From Nitrososphaerota archaeon (GTDB lineage: Archaea; Thermoproteota; Nitrososphaeria; Nitrososphaerales; Nitrosopumilaceae): 49,308 bases of DNA. Location of the stretch: contig JACRJT010000032.1 of assembly GCA_016215465.1 (NCBI GenBank), positions 1 through 49,308 on the forward strand. Reading direction: 5' to 3'. The translations under genes and the position numbers were made by a program. A model generated the notes under the pieces. The model was not told where the DNA came from, did not search any database, and saw only the letters and a list, made by a program, of their open reading frames with translations. Shown here one piece after another: positions 32,111 to 41,541 of the stretch (position 1 is the first letter of the stretch; the number at the start of each line of letters is the position of its first letter).

Positions 32111-33004
32111 TCAGTTGCCGTCATATGCCAAACTGTTTGCTTTTTCAATATGTTCTATTATCTGTGATATTTTTTGCTCCGCTTTTTTTGCATAATCGTA
32201 CGATGATTTGAATTTGATATACGAATCGTAGTAGTTTGACTGCAAAACTGATGCGCCTCCGTCTATCTGTGTCTTTTCTGCACTATTCAAATATTTTTTT
32301 GCCCACCAGAACGAAGTCCATGCATTATCTAGTGACTCATTTGATGCGTTACCCTCATATGAAATGGAATTTAGCAATGACTGGGTTTCGTCTATCTTTG
32401 ATTCAAGTGGAAGAATTTTTTCGCTTGCCATCTCTTGGTATTTTTCTGATCTGCTCTGCCAGTCTGCAGTGTTACTTGGGGCCTGAATGTTTTGCTCTGA
32501 ATCCTGCAACCATGATTCATAGTCTTCAATTGTTGGATACATTATGTCATTTGGATCTACACTGTGTGGCAAACCCAATGCATGTCCTATCTCATGTTTT
32601 GTTATTTGCAGTACGTACTCTGGAGATGCCAAGTGCCACTCTTTGTCTTTGAAAAATCCAAGTGTGATTGCCATTGTCGGCTTGCCGTATGCGTTTGCAG
32701 TGTTTGTGGAATAATATCCAAGCTTTCCTTCTCCGTACTGGCTTGCCCATTCTACTACAAAGTCTGACTTGTCAACATACTGAACTGTCTCAAACTTGAG
32801 ATTGGATGTCTTGGCTTCCCAGTACTGTGTGGCATTTGTCAGGACGTCCCCAAATTCGTCTTGCCAGTGCTGCGGCATCTTTTGTACATACATGTTGACG
32901 GTCTCTGCTTTGGCATATGAAATTGAGCCAATACTAAACAAAATCAAGACTGACATGACAACTGCAAGACGTCTGGGTTTGGTGCTCAAATACACCAAGT
33001 CCAA
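32111..33004 (-). CDS. Secreted matrixin-like metalloprotease
   Basis: A 297-residue protein with a signal peptide (about 11-33, VVMSVLILFSIGSISYAKA) and a metzincin catalytic domain with HEIGHALGLPH (137-147) and Met-turn NDIMYP. After about residue 165 the chain is a long helical region with Ala- and Ser-rich coils (EKISQIIEHIEKANSLAYDGN at the end). Unlike the two other metzincins here it has no membrane helix beyond the signal peptide and no linked regulator. The domain is only distantly similar to theirs outside the zinc site. No propeptide with a cysteine switch is seen. Confidence 0.88.
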   Translation of the reverse strand: MDLVYLSTKPRRLAVVMSVLILFSIGSISYAKAETVNMYVQKMPQHWQDEFGDVLTNATQYWEAKTSNLKFETVQYVDKSDFVVEWASQYGEGKLGYYSTNTANAYGKPTMAITLGFFKDKEWHLASPEYVLQITKHEIGHALGLPHSVDPNDIMYPTIEDYESWLQDSEQNIQAPSNTADWQSRSEKYQEMASEKILPLESKIDETQSLLNSISYEGNASNESLDNAWTSFWWAKKYLNSAEKTQIDGGASVLQSNYYDSYIKFKSSYDYAKKAEQKISQIIEHIEKANSLAYDGN

Positions 33005-33169
33005 ATTCTACTACTCATTTTCACACTTTAAAACAAAATGGCATATAGGAACTCTGGAATTTTAGATGGTTTTTCGATTCCAAACTGGAAAAATCAGAAT
33101 TACTATGCTGACAATGAGAAACATTGGCGGCAACCGAAGATGTAAGAGCCAACTAGAATTATATGCCTA

Positions 33170-34084
33170 ATGCGGCCACTTTCAAAGAGTTTGGGATTAA
33201 AAGAAGTATTAGAAATATCAAAACCGCGGATCGTAGTACTGCTTGTCATTACCGCAATTACATCGATGTATGCTGCAAGCAAGCTAGTCGGCCCTGAGCT
33301 TAGCCTGACTGGGCTATTCCATATCATAATTGCAGGAGCATTGGCATCTGCAGGATCAAGCGCACTTAACCATTATTACGATAAGGACATCGACCCGCTC
33401 ATGAAAAGGACAAGCACTAGACCCATTCCGTCAGGAAGAATGAAGGCAGGACATGTTCTAATCTATGGCATTGCAGTCAGCATTGCATCAGTGGTGTATG
33501 CCGCACTAACACTAAACTGGACTTCTACGTTCTTTATCGGACTTGGGATATTCTTTTATGTCATAATCTATACTGTGTGGCTTAAGCGAAACAACTCTTC
33601 AAATATAGTAATTGGCGGATTTGCAGGAAGTGCAGCATCAATGGCTGGGTGGACTGCCGCCACTGGCTTTGTGCCGCCATATGGGATTGACCTGCTTGGC
33701 TTTCTTGTAGGGTTTTTGGTGTTTGTCTGGACCCCTTCGCACTTTTGGTGCCTTGCAATGAAGATACGGGACGACTATGCAGAAGCAAAGGTTCCAATGC
33801 TGCCTGTATTAATCGGAATGCACAAAACGTCAAAATACATTTTGGTAAATACTGCGATTTTGCTCCCATACTCACTCGCATTGTCTTTTGTGCCAAACGG
33901 ACTTGGAATAATATATTTCATAATTGCTGCGGCAAGCGGAGGCCTGATGTTAGTGTACCATTACAAGCTTACCAAGAATCCGACTTCGGACTTTGCGTGG
34001 AAAGCATACAAGGTAACTGCACCATATCTGACAATAATTTTCGTAGCTATAGCACTGGATGCGGCATTTCACTTTAGGTTCTAG
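33170..34084 (+). CDS. ctaB: Protoheme IX farnesyltransferase (haem O synthase)
   Basis: A 304-residue UbiA-family prenyltransferase with about nine membrane helices that attaches a farnesyl group to haem B, the first step to haem A/O for terminal oxidases. Seen: the first Asp-rich motif HYYDKDIDPLMKRTSTRPIPSG and the second region FVWTPSHFWCLAMKIRDDYAEAKVPMLP, both CtaB-specific. A ttatatg box at 33160-33166 lies 28 bases before an in-frame TTG at 33191, so the protein may start there (MGLKEVLEISKPR) and not at the ATG 33170. It overlaps the convergent 34081 gene by 4 bases. Confidence 0.93.
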   Translation: MRPLSKSLGLKEVLEISKPRIVVLLVITAITSMYAASKLVGPELSLTGLFHIIIAGALASAGSSALNHYYDKDIDPLMKRTSTRPIPSGRMKAGHVLIYGIAVSIASVVYAALTLNWTSTFFIGLGIFFYVIIYTVWLKRNNSSNIVIGGFAGSAASMAGWTAATGFVPPYGIDLLGFLVGFLVFVWTPSHFWCLAMKIRDDYAEAKVPMLPVLIGMHKTSKYILVNTAILLPYSLALSFVPNGLGIIYFIIAAASGGLMLVYHYKLTKNPTSDFAWKAYKVTAPYLTIIFVAIALDAAFHFRF

Positions 34085-34386
34085 TTTTCTTCTTCGACAC
34101 CGGGAAACGATGCCTCATAGTCTTTTTCCATAGTTTCTCTATTCTGTTTTTCGTATTCGTCTTCCTCCGCTTCCTGGACTGCGACCTCGACTCGCCTAGT
34201 GTCTTTTGTAAGCCATGACACTCTGACTAGTCCAAGTATTTCTAAATCTAGTAGGATTTTGTTGAATCTGTCCTCTGGGAGGGTGAGTCCTGATTTTATG
34301 AGGCTCTTGTTTAGGGCCTCATCTGTCATGGAGGTCGCACTCTTGATTTTCTCATACACTACGCTTCTTAATGGGAGTTCTGTCAT
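34081..34386 (-). CDS. Small winged-helix-like protein, last gene of the cdc48 operon
   Basis: A 101-residue protein. LRSVVYEKIKSATSMTDEALNKSLIKSGLTLPEDRFNKILLDLEILGLVRVSW has the helix pattern and closing beta wing of a winged-helix domain, followed by a very acidic tail (EAEEDEYEKQNRETMEKDYEA). It starts 5 bases after cdc48 ends and is the last gene of the operon. The acidic tail is more in keeping with protein binding than with DNA binding. Function unknown. Confidence 0.65.
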   Translation of the reverse strand: MTELPLRSVVYEKIKSATSMTDEALNKSLIKSGLTLPEDRFNKILLDLEILGLVRVSWLTKDTRRVEVAVQEAEEDEYEKQNRETMEKDYEASFPGVEEEN

Positions 34387-34391
34387 GTTTG

Positions 34392-36563
34392 TTAACCGTA
34401 AAAGGTCTTGTCTATTGGTTTGGGAACTACGTTAGAAATAGTTTCCCTTATTGCGGTGTACCACTGGTCTACTTCCTTTGTGATTGATGGCTTGATCTTC
34501 TTTAATGCCGCTGCAAAATCCGAGCTTCCGATCTTTGCAGAGTTATTCTGCATCGCATGCACTCCTGCCTCTCTGCAGAGGGCTACCAAATCCGCACCGG
34601 TGTAATTTTGCGTGGAGACTGAAATTTCCTCCAAGTTGACATCGTCTGATAGCGGCATTTTTTCTGTCAATATTTTGATTATCTCGAGCCTTCCTTTCTC
34701 GTCTGGTTGTTGTACAAAAAGTACTGGCTCAAGTCTCCCAGGCCTTAGCAAGGAATGATCAAGCAGGTCGGGTCTGTTTGTTATTCCGATTACCACTACC
34801 CTTGCAGAGCCACTTTCCTCCATTTCAGTTAGCAGCTGGCTTAGTATGGTCTGTCCGATTCCTGCCTCTTCACCTGATTTCATTCTGGCAAGTGAGTCCA
34901 TTTCATCGAAAATTATTACACATGGGGCAGACGTCTTTGCCTTTCTGAAAATCTCCCTGATTGCCTTTTCTGACTCTCCAATCCACTTTGATAGAATTTC
35001 TGGTCCCCTGACTAGTATCATGTTGCTTCCGCTCTCTGTTGCTACTGCCCTGGCAAGAAGAGTTTTTCCGCATCCAGGCGGACCGTAAAGGAGGACTCCT
35101 TTTGGTGGCTTTATGCCCATGTTGTAGAATTTCTGCGGCTCTTTTAATGCGACAATCAAGTTGTCCTGCAGGGTTACCTTTACGTCCTCTAGGCCTCCGA
35201 CCTCGTTCCAGAAGACCTTTGGTCGCTCAACGTAAAACTCTCTCATTGCAGTTGGGACTACCTCGTGCATTGCATCGTAAAAGTCCTGAATGTTAATGTC
35301 CATTTTTTGCAAAACTTCCGTTGAAACCTTTTCTGTTTCCAAGTCAATGTCTGGAAGATACCTTCTGATTGCCTTTAATGCCGCCTCTCTGCACAACGAC
35401 TTGATGTCTGCACCGGTGTACCCGTGCAGTTCAGCTGCAAGTCGCCTTGATTCCACGTCTTCTGCAATTGGCATTCCGCGCGTGTGAATCTGCAGTATTT
35501 CGTATCTTCCGTCTGCGTTTGGGACTGATACCTCGATTTCCCTGTCAAATCTTCCTGGCCTTCTAAGTGCAGGATCTACGCTATCTGGCCTGTTTGTAGC
35601 GCCAAGCACTATTACGTTTCCCCTGTCTGTCAATCCGTCCATCAGGGCAAGAAGTTGCGCCACTACTCTTTTTTCGACATCCCCATATGCCTCTTCTCGC
35701 TTTGGCGCAATCGCGTCGATTTCATCGATAAATATTATGCTAGGCGAATTGTCCTTTGCCTCTTTGAATATGTCTCGGAGCTTTGCCTCTGTCTCACCGT
35801 AGTACTTGTTCATTATTTCAGGGCCGTTAATGGAATACATGTTTGCCTCAGACTCGCTTGCCAAAACCTTTGCAATCAACGTCTTTCCGCATCCTGGCGG
35901 TCCGTACAAAAGAATTCCACTGTGAGGCTCAATTCCAAGCCTGTCAAAAATTTCAGGATGTCTGAGCGGGAGCTCAACTATTTCCCGCATTACCTTGATT
36001 TCGTTTCTGAGTCCGCCTACCTCGTCGTATGTTACACGGATCTTTTTGTCAGTTACCTTGTCTGACGATATGGAAAATTCTGTCGTCCTGTCTATTGTGA
36101 CAATTCCCTTTGGCGCCGTCTTGCTTATTTTAAAATCCATCGAGTTTCCAAGTATCATTACTGAAATTTCATCTCCCTGGCAAAAAGGTAGCCCCTTGAG
36201 ACGATTCTTCACAAAATCTGTAAACTCTTTGTCTACTGTTACGACGTCGCTTACTGGGAGTAGGACAATTGTTTTTGCAACCTTGGTTACAGCTTTTTTA
36301 ATTTTTACAACATCGTTTAGTGCACTGTTGGTGTTTTTTCTTGTCTGGCCGTCCATTCTTACGACATCTGGGAACTTGTCGTCCTCATCTGTCGGCCATG
36401 CAACTGCACAGCTTGTGCGCTTGCCTGTAATTTCAATAATGTCTCCGGGATTGACCTTGAGAAAGTCCATGGCGTCTGGGCCAATTCTTGCCCGTTTTTT
36501 TCCGACATCCCTTTGCTTTGCCTCGCCTACTCGCATTTGCAAAGGTTCGTCCTTGCGTGCCAA
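34392..36563 (-). CDS. cdc48: Cdc48/VCP-type AAA+ ATPase
   Basis: A 723-residue double-ring unfoldase. The N-domain (about 1-170) leads to D1 with Walker A GPPGCGKT (221-228) and Walker [16 protein letters not shown], and to D2 with a second GPPGCGKT and [11 protein letters not shown]. Arginine-finger segments [12 protein letters not shown] and [12 protein letters not shown] are present in both rings. The last residues, FYG, match the HbYX (hydrophobic-Tyr-any) tail by which ATPases dock on the 20S proteasome. The start is a TTG at 36563, 5 bases behind the aEF-1beta gene. It unfolds proteins for degradation or remodelling. Confidence 0.96.
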   Translation of the reverse strand: MARKDEPLQMRVGEAKQRDVGKKRARIGPDAMDFLKVNPGDIIEITGKRTSCAVAWPTDEDDKFPDVVRMDGQTRKNTNSALNDVVKIKKAVTKVAKTIVLLPVSDVVTVDKEFTDFVKNRLKGLPFCQGDEISVMILGNSMDFKISKTAPKGIVTIDRTTEFSISSDKVTDKKIRVTYDEVGGLRNEIKVMREIVELPLRHPEIFDRLGIEPHSGILLYGPPGCGKTLIAKVLASESEANMYSINGPEIMNKYYGETEAKLRDIFKEAKDNSPSIIFIDEIDAIAPKREEAYGDVEKRVVAQLLALMDGLTDRGNVIVLGATNRPDSVDPALRRPGRFDREIEVSVPNADGRYEILQIHTRGMPIAEDVESRRLAAELHGYTGADIKSLCREAALKAIRRYLPDIDLETEKVSTEVLQKMDINIQDFYDAMHEVVPTAMREFYVERPKVFWNEVGGLEDVKVTLQDNLIVALKEPQKFYNMGIKPPKGVLLYGPPGCGKTLLARAVATESGSNMILVRGPEILSKWIGESEKAIREIFRKAKTSAPCVIIFDEMDSLARMKSGEEAGIGQTILSQLLTEMEESGSARVVVIGITNRPDLLDHSLLRPGRLEPVLFVQQPDEKGRLEIIKILTEKMPLSDDVNLEEISVSTQNYTGADLVALCREAGVHAMQNNSAKIGSSDFAAALKKIKPSITKEVDQWYTAIRETISNVVPKPIDKTFYG

Positions 36564-36568
36564 TTAGC

Positions 36569-36850
36569 TCACTTCACATCTACTGATTTTCGGCTCATGT
36601 TGAGCACTTCGAACTCGCTTACACCGTCGACTGATCTTACTGCGTTTTCCAAAAGATCCATCTGGCCTTCCTTGTCGTCTAGTGTGAACTCTGCCTTGAT
36701 ATAGTACAAACCAAAAGCCAGTGGCTCTTTTGTGTATTTTTCCAAGGTGATTCCTGCGTCTATTTTTGATTGAACCGCCTTTGCCAAGATATCCAAATCT
36801 ATGTCAGTTCCTGTTGGAAGAATCTTTGTAATCAAGAGTAAGCGTGCCAT
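36569..36850 (-). CDS. ef1b: Elongation factor 1-beta (aEF-1B)
   Basis: A 93-residue nucleotide exchange factor for aEF-1alpha. It is read from the ATG at 36850 ([20 protein letters not shown]), with the core [42 protein letters not shown] typical of the archaeal family. The frame is open 11 codons upstream, but that stretch overlaps the zinc-ribbon gene and is not family-like. It sits 4 bases behind the zinc-ribbon gene, an arrangement common in archaea. Confidence 0.92.
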   Translation of the reverse strand: MARLLLITKILPTGTDIDLDILAKAVQSKIDAGITLEKYTKEPLAFGLYYIKAEFTLDDKEGQMDLLENAVRSVDGVSEFEVLNMSRKSVDVK

Positions 36851-36854
36851 TTTT

Positions 36855-37031
36855 CTATGGCCCTTGAAAACCACATGACCCACAAGTGTATGTTCTTGCA
36901 GATTCCCTGCAGCTCTCGCATCTCCAGATTAGGATCGCACCGCATTCTGGACAGTTAAACTTGACACACCTGTCGTTTGGCATAATGTGTCTGTGACAGC
37001 AACTGCATACTGGAAGTGCCAATGTTGACAT
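36855..37031 (-). CDS. Small zinc-ribbon protein
   Basis: A 58-residue protein with four CxxC-type knuckles (CSCC, CPEC, CESC, CGSC) forming two zinc ribbons: [18 protein letters not shown] at the N-terminus and ending CGSCGFQGP. Such short zinc-finger proteins are found beside aEF-1beta across archaea (HVO_2753-like). It may bind nucleic acid or the translation machinery. It lies between the geranylgeranyl reductase gene (48 bases upstream) and aEF-1beta (4 bases downstream). Confidence 0.88.
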   Translation of the reverse strand: MSTLALPVCSCCHRHIMPNDRCVKFNCPECGAILIWRCESCRESARTYTCGSCGFQGP

Positions 37032-37079
37032 GTAGCTGTTTTTTTCGCTTCTGCATTTATAGCTTGCTTAGTCTTTGTG

Positions 37080-38216
37080 CTAGCCTAGAAGCTTTCTGAT
37101 TTCCGCACCAAATATTGTCTGTGCCACCTTGAGCGAACCCTTGAGGCCAAGCATCTTTATGATTGCAGACGTGTGAAAATCGAAATCGTCATTGTTTGAC
37201 ATGTCTGCAATCATCTCTGGCGTGAGAGAATCAAATATCGCATCTATCGACCTGTTGTCGAGTCTCTCAAGCATCTTTCTTGCAAATAACTGCCTTTCAA
37301 ACTCTTTTCCAAATTTTTCAACCCATGCCTTTTGATATGACTCCAGATCGTCTTGTCTTTTTGTTTCCAAAAATTTCGAGATTGCCCTTCCTGCATAAAT
37401 CCCACCTATTCCGCACGAGTATATTCCGCCTGCAGTTGTGGGCTTTGACTGTCCTGCAGCATCACCTACTGTCACTATGTTTTTTGAAACGAAATTCTCA
37501 ATTGGGCCGTTTACCCAAACTGGGGCGAAGACCTTTCTAATTATTGAGCACTTTCCTTTCTGCTCAAGAAATTTTTCTAGCGCCTGCATTGCGTTTATGC
37601 TGCGCCCTGCGACCCCTACCTTACCTGTCCCACCGCATGACGGGATTATCCACGAAAAGAATCCGGGGTATTTTTCTGCGTCTAGGTTTACTTCGACTTT
37701 TCCTTTTTCTATCCAGTCTGCATAAATTTCGTATTGTGCCGACTGGAGTATTCCGGTTCTGTCCTTTTGGACTAGTGCTGATGCTCCGCGCGCATCAACT
37801 AGTATCTTAAAATCAATTTCGCCTGATGTCGTAATTGCCTTGTTTTCCCTTATCTCCTTAAACGACGTCTTTACTCTGATCTCTGCACCGTTTTTTTGCG
37901 CTTGGTGTGCGATTTGCTTATCAAGCTCGCGCCGATTAATGACTGCGACATTTTGTTTTTTTGCATCAATTGTTATTTTTTTGCCATTTGGGGAACTGAT
38001 CTCGGCGCGCACAATCTGACTGTCAAACGTCTTGCCTGACGGGATTATTCCCAACTCCTCTAGGCCTGACGCGCTGACTAGGCCGCCGCAGTGCTCAGGC
38101 GTTCCTATCTCAAAATCCTCTTCTATCACAAGCACGCTGTGTCCCCTTGCCGCAATCTCTCTTGCGCAAAACAGGCCAGCTACACTGCCGCCTGCAACTA
38201 CAACATCGTAGGACAT
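37080..38216 (-). CDS. Geranylgeranyl reductase-family FAD-dependent oxidoreductase
   Basis: A 378-residue flavoprotein with an N-terminal dinucleotide-binding motif (VVVAGGSVAGLFCAREIAARGHSVLVIEED), the family phrase HCGGLVSASGLEELGI, and the second FAD motif NIVTVGDAAGQSKPTTAGGIYSCGIGG. These match digeranylgeranylglycerophospholipid reductases, which saturate the isoprenoid chains of archaeal lipids. A reducing partner is not encoded nearby. It is the first gene of the minus-strand operon ending in the 34081 gene. Confidence 0.88.
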   Translation of the reverse strand: MSYDVVVAGGSVAGLFCAREIAARGHSVLVIEEDFEIGTPEHCGGLVSASGLEELGIIPSGKTFDSQIVRAEISSPNGKKITIDAKKQNVAVINRRELDKQIAHQAQKNGAEIRVKTSFKEIRENKAITTSGEIDFKILVDARGASALVQKDRTGILQSAQYEIYADWIEKGKVEVNLDAEKYPGFFSWIIPSCGGTGKVGVAGRSINAMQALEKFLEQKGKCSIIRKVFAPVWVNGPIENFVSKNIVTVGDAAGQSKPTTAGGIYSCGIGGIYAGRAISKFLETKRQDDLESYQKAWVEKFGKEFERQLFARKMLERLDNRSIDAIFDSLTPEMIADMSNNDDFDFHTSAIIKMLGLKGSLKVAQTIFGAEIRKLLG

Positions 38217-38314
38217 TTCGTTGTTTTTTGATTTGGATTAATTTAATTCATCGCAGCTCTGCAGATGCGTAATAATTCACTCAAAAGTTTTTCAATGGAC
38301 TCTTTGTCAATGTA

Positions 38315-38671
38315 TTGTTGGTTTTGATAAAACAGGTAATTGTAGTAAGAAACGACCTTGGCATGGGCAAAGGAAAAATTGCAGCGCAGGTGGGACACGC
38401 ATGTGTGCTTGGCGCAGAGCATGTCAGAAAATCTCATCCAAATTGGTTTGAAAAGTGGTGGGGCGGGCAGGCAAAAATCGTGCTAAAGGTAAACAGCAGC
38501 AAGGAACTAGACCAGGTAAAAATGGACGCAATAGAACTGAATCTTCCATGGTCCGAAGTAACAGATGCAGGACATACACAGATTGCCCCCGGCACAGTTA
38601 CTTGCATTTCAATTGGGCCTGCACCTGAAGATCTGATTGACAAAATAACGCGCGACCTCAAGTTGTTGTAA
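38315..38671 (+). CDS. pth2: Peptidyl-tRNA hydrolase, type 2
   Basis: A 118-residue Pth2, which releases peptides from prematurely dropped peptidyl-tRNA. Family signature KQVIVVRNDLGMGKGKIAAQVGHACVLGAE, then KIVLKVNSSKELDQV and DAGHTQIAPGTVTCISIGPAP. The length is normal. Several TTG codons are near the start (38315, 38318, 38324); the last would give MIKQVIVV, the most family-like N-terminus. Confidence 0.94.
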   Translation: MLVLIKQVIVVRNDLGMGKGKIAAQVGHACVLGAEHVRKSHPNWFEKWWGGQAKIVLKVNSSKELDQVKMDAIELNLPWSEVTDAGHTQIAPGTVTCISIGPAPEDLIDKITRDLKLL

Positions 38672-38713
38672 TTTTCTCAGAATAAGATATAACGAGGTAA
38701 GGCAGATTCTGAC

Positions 38714-40282
38714 ATGTTGAAGAAAAAAGGAGTAGTAGTAGCAGTATTTTTTGCAGTCATTCTTTTAGCATCGACTGCCACATTTGCATTTAACTCAAAT
38801 CCAAAAAAAACCGATGACATGTCAATCACCAACACCCCGATGGATAACTTTCCAGACGAACAAAGAGAAAAGTTCTGTGAGACTGGAGACGCCAAAAGCA
38901 ACGCGTATGTGACTGAATTTAAGATTCCAACAAAATGCACACAGCCGCTGGCAATAACTACTGACGGTGACGGGATGGTCTGGTTTGGCCAGACAAATAC
39001 TGGCAAAATAGCCAGGTTTGATCCTCAGTCAGAACAGTTCACAGAGTTTGATAACCCTGGATGGCCGCAAAAAGGCCGCTCAATGTTCTGGGGAATTGCA
39101 TATTCCGATGGAGACATCTGGTATACTGATGACGCGTACAACTCTATTTGGAAATTTTCAACATCTGATAAAACATATGATAGGACAAATTATCCGACAA
39201 CACAGGACTCGCTTCCACATCACCTAAAAATACAAAACAGCAAACTCATCGTAAATGACTTTTACGAAAGCAAAATCAGCATACTTGATATCGTAGAAAC
39301 GGGGCAAAATGGCACTTATGTTAACATTCCGTCCCCAATTCCCGGATCGTTTACAAGCAGCTTTGACACTGATTCACAAGGAAACATCTGGTACACCAAC
39401 TGGATACTAAAACAGGGCGGTGTACTAGTCAAATTCGACTATAATGAATTTTTAGAGTTCATCTCGTCTCCACAAATGACCAATTCAACATCAGCGCAGT
39501 TTTCTGACGTGTTTGACTTGCCGCCGACACTTGGCACCCCAATAGGGCTGTCAGTTGATGGCAACGACAACATATGGATGGCTGACACGTCGAGCAGTTC
39601 GTTTTTCAAATTTGACTCTCAAAGTGAAAAATTCACAAGGTACATCACATCTGATCCAGACCCACTGGTTTATGGCAACGCTACAGGACTGATAAAATCC
39701 CCGACAAGTGGACCGTACTGGACACAAATTGACAATGGCAAACTGATATTCAACGAACAGATTGCAAACGCAATAGGTGTCTTTGACATTACCTCTGAGT
39801 CGCTTGTCGAGTATAATGTGCCGTCCAAGAACCCCAACTGGTCTGACTGTGGCAGTATAGAAGAATGTGGAATATCTCAGGTGTTTGGATTTGTATCGTC
39901 TGGCGATAAGATTTGGTTTACTGAATGGGTAGAGAACAACATTGGCATGGTTGACACGGCAAAAGCACTGCCGTTTGATCTGCAAGTGTCAAGTGCGGAT
40001 GTTTCCATGGCAAAGGGGGACTCGGTAGAAATCCAAATGCAGATCACACCAAAAACAAACACCAAGGCAACAATTTCCCACAGAACCACGTCACAGTTTA
40101 ACGATGTTTCAGTACTAATTCCAACTGCACAGGTGGATCTGACAGAATCAAACGCGCAAACAATACCTGTGTCGATAAATGTGAGCGACTTTGCGTTGCC
40201 AGGAACATACAAGGTTTTACTGTCTGCAAAAACATCTGATGTCTCAGTGTCCAAGTTTGTTACCGTGACAATAACAGAGTGA
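38714..40282 (+). CDS. Secreted beta-propeller protein, virginiamycin B lyase-like
   Basis: A 522-residue exported protein: a signal peptide (VVVAVFFAVILLASTATFAF), then repeated blades of the Vgb/streptogramin lyase type such as ITTDGDGMVWFGQTNTGKIARFDPQ, YSDGDIWYTDDAYNSIWKFS, SVDGNDNIWMADTSSSSFFKFDSQ and DKIWFTEWVENNIGMVD. A C-terminal beta-sandwich of about 100 residues follows. Relatives in this group are annotated as lyases, but a binding or structural role outside the cell is as likely. TruD overlaps its stop by 4 bases. Confidence 0.82.
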   Translation: MLKKKGVVVAVFFAVILLASTATFAFNSNPKKTDDMSITNTPMDNFPDEQREKFCETGDAKSNAYVTEFKIPTKCTQPLAITTDGDGMVWFGQTNTGKIARFDPQSEQFTEFDNPGWPQKGRSMFWGIAYSDGDIWYTDDAYNSIWKFSTSDKTYDRTNYPTTQDSLPHHLKIQNSKLIVNDFYESKISILDIVETGQNGTYVNIPSPIPGSFTSSFDTDSQGNIWYTNWILKQGGVLVKFDYNEFLEFISSPQMTNSTSAQFSDVFDLPPTLGTPIGLSVDGNDNIWMADTSSSSFFKFDSQSEKFTRYITSDPDPLVYGNATGLIKSPTSGPYWTQIDNGKLIFNEQIANAIGVFDITSESLVEYNVPSKNPNWSDCGSIEECGISQVFGFVSSGDKIWFTEWVENNIGMVDTAKALPFDLQVSSADVSMAKGDSVEIQMQITPKTNTKATISHRTTSQFNDVSVLIPTAQVDLTESNAQTIPVSINVSDFALPGTYKVLLSAKTSDVSVSKFVTVTITE

Positions 40283-41472
40283 TCCCAAAAATAGACTCTG
40301 ACATTGGAATCTCAGTATACACTACCAAGTATCCTGGGTGCGGGGGAAAAATCAAAGTACGCAATGAGGATTTCAAAGTCTTTGAGGTCTTGTCGCAAAA
40401 AACACTTGACTCTATTTCACAAGAAGGATTTGCCATCTACAAACTCAAAAAGTCTGGAATCGACACAAACCATGCGCTTGAAATAATTTTCAGAAAATTT
40501 GGTGTCCATCTAAAAGCGTTAGGCCTGAAGGACTCTTCTGCCGTAACTGAGCAGTTTGTCTGCTCGCTTGGGCAAAACAAATCCATTCCAAACTATGCTG
40601 ACGGCAAAATCTCGCTTGAAAGAATTGGGTTTTTGAAAAAACCGCTTTCTGCAAAAGACATGATTGGAAACAAGTTTGTCATCACCGTGACTGACCCAGA
40701 GCGGGACTTTTCTGATTTTACAGAATTTGATAGAATTTTTAATTTTTATGGGTACCAAAGATTTGGCTCAAAGCGGCCTGTGACCCATCTGATTGGGAAG
40801 GCACTAGTCCAGCGAAGGTTTGACGACGCAATAACATTGCTGCTGTCGTTTACATCCGAATACGATTCTGAAGAGAACACAAAGATGAGAAAATTCATGT
40901 CGGACCAATCCAATTATTCCGAAGCGCTGAAAATTCTGCCACACAAGATGGATCTGGAAAGAATCGCACTGCAGGAAATGCTAAAGCACAAAGATCCGCA
41001 AAAGGCGTTCCAAAAGATACCTCTGTCAATTAGGCGACTTTTTGTGGATGCGTACCAGTCATTTATTTTCAACCTGACCCTTGGCAAGGCGTTTGAATAC
41101 GGCGAGGAGTTGTTCTTGCCGCAAGAAGGGGACGTGTGCTATGGCAAAAACGCCAATTTGGGAAAATACGAGATGGATCCAAACCAGCAGCTTGCGATAC
41201 CGCTTGTGGGGCATTCTTATTTTAAAAAAACAAGATTTGACTTGCACATTTCAAAAATTCTGCAAGACGAGCAGGTGAACCCCAAGGACTTTTTCTTCAA
41301 GGAAATGCAGGAAATCAGCACAGAAGGCGGATTTAGAACTGTGTCTATCCTTTGCACAAACTTTTCCACTGAAAAAAACACCGTCAACTTTACCTTGCAG
41401 CGCGGATCGTTTGCAACAATGGTAATGCGGGAGATAATGAAGCCTACCGATCCCCTCAAGGCTGGCTTTTAA
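40279..41472 (+). CDS. truD: tRNA pseudouridine synthase D
   Basis: A 397-residue TruD, making pseudouridine in tRNA. Seen: GKIKVRNEDFKVFEV, catalytic D85 in LKALGLKDSSAVTEQFVC, and NFYGYQRFGSKRPVTHLIGKALVQRRFDDA, the family's hallmark. It starts with GTG at 40279, four bases inside the end of the propeller gene (overlapping GTGA), so translation is probably coupled. Confidence 0.94.
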   Translation: MIPKIDSDIGISVYTTKYPGCGGKIKVRNEDFKVFEVLSQKTLDSISQEGFAIYKLKKSGIDTNHALEIIFRKFGVHLKALGLKDSSAVTEQFVCSLGQNKSIPNYADGKISLERIGFLKKPLSAKDMIGNKFVITVTDPERDFSDFTEFDRIFNFYGYQRFGSKRPVTHLIGKALVQRRFDDAITLLLSFTSEYDSEENTKMRKFMSDQSNYSEALKILPHKMDLERIALQEMLKHKDPQKAFQKIPLSIRRLFVDAYQSFIFNLTLGKAFEYGEELFLPQEGDVCYGKNANLGKYEMDPNQQLAIPLVGHSYFKKTRFDLHISKILQDEQVNPKDFFFKEMQEISTEGGFRTVSILCTNFSTEKNTVNFTLQRGSFATMVMREIMKPTDPLKAGF

Positions 41473-41541
41473 ACGATTTTACTCAAACGTCAACGAGATT
41501 CAATAAAAAATTAATATCCACAAAATCGGGTAAGTGCAATC

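Noticed and set aside
38243-38437. Minus-strand frame ending in a helix-like IEKLLSELLRICRAAMN
   Set aside because: Most of it lies antisense to pth2, and the part outside has no start codon.
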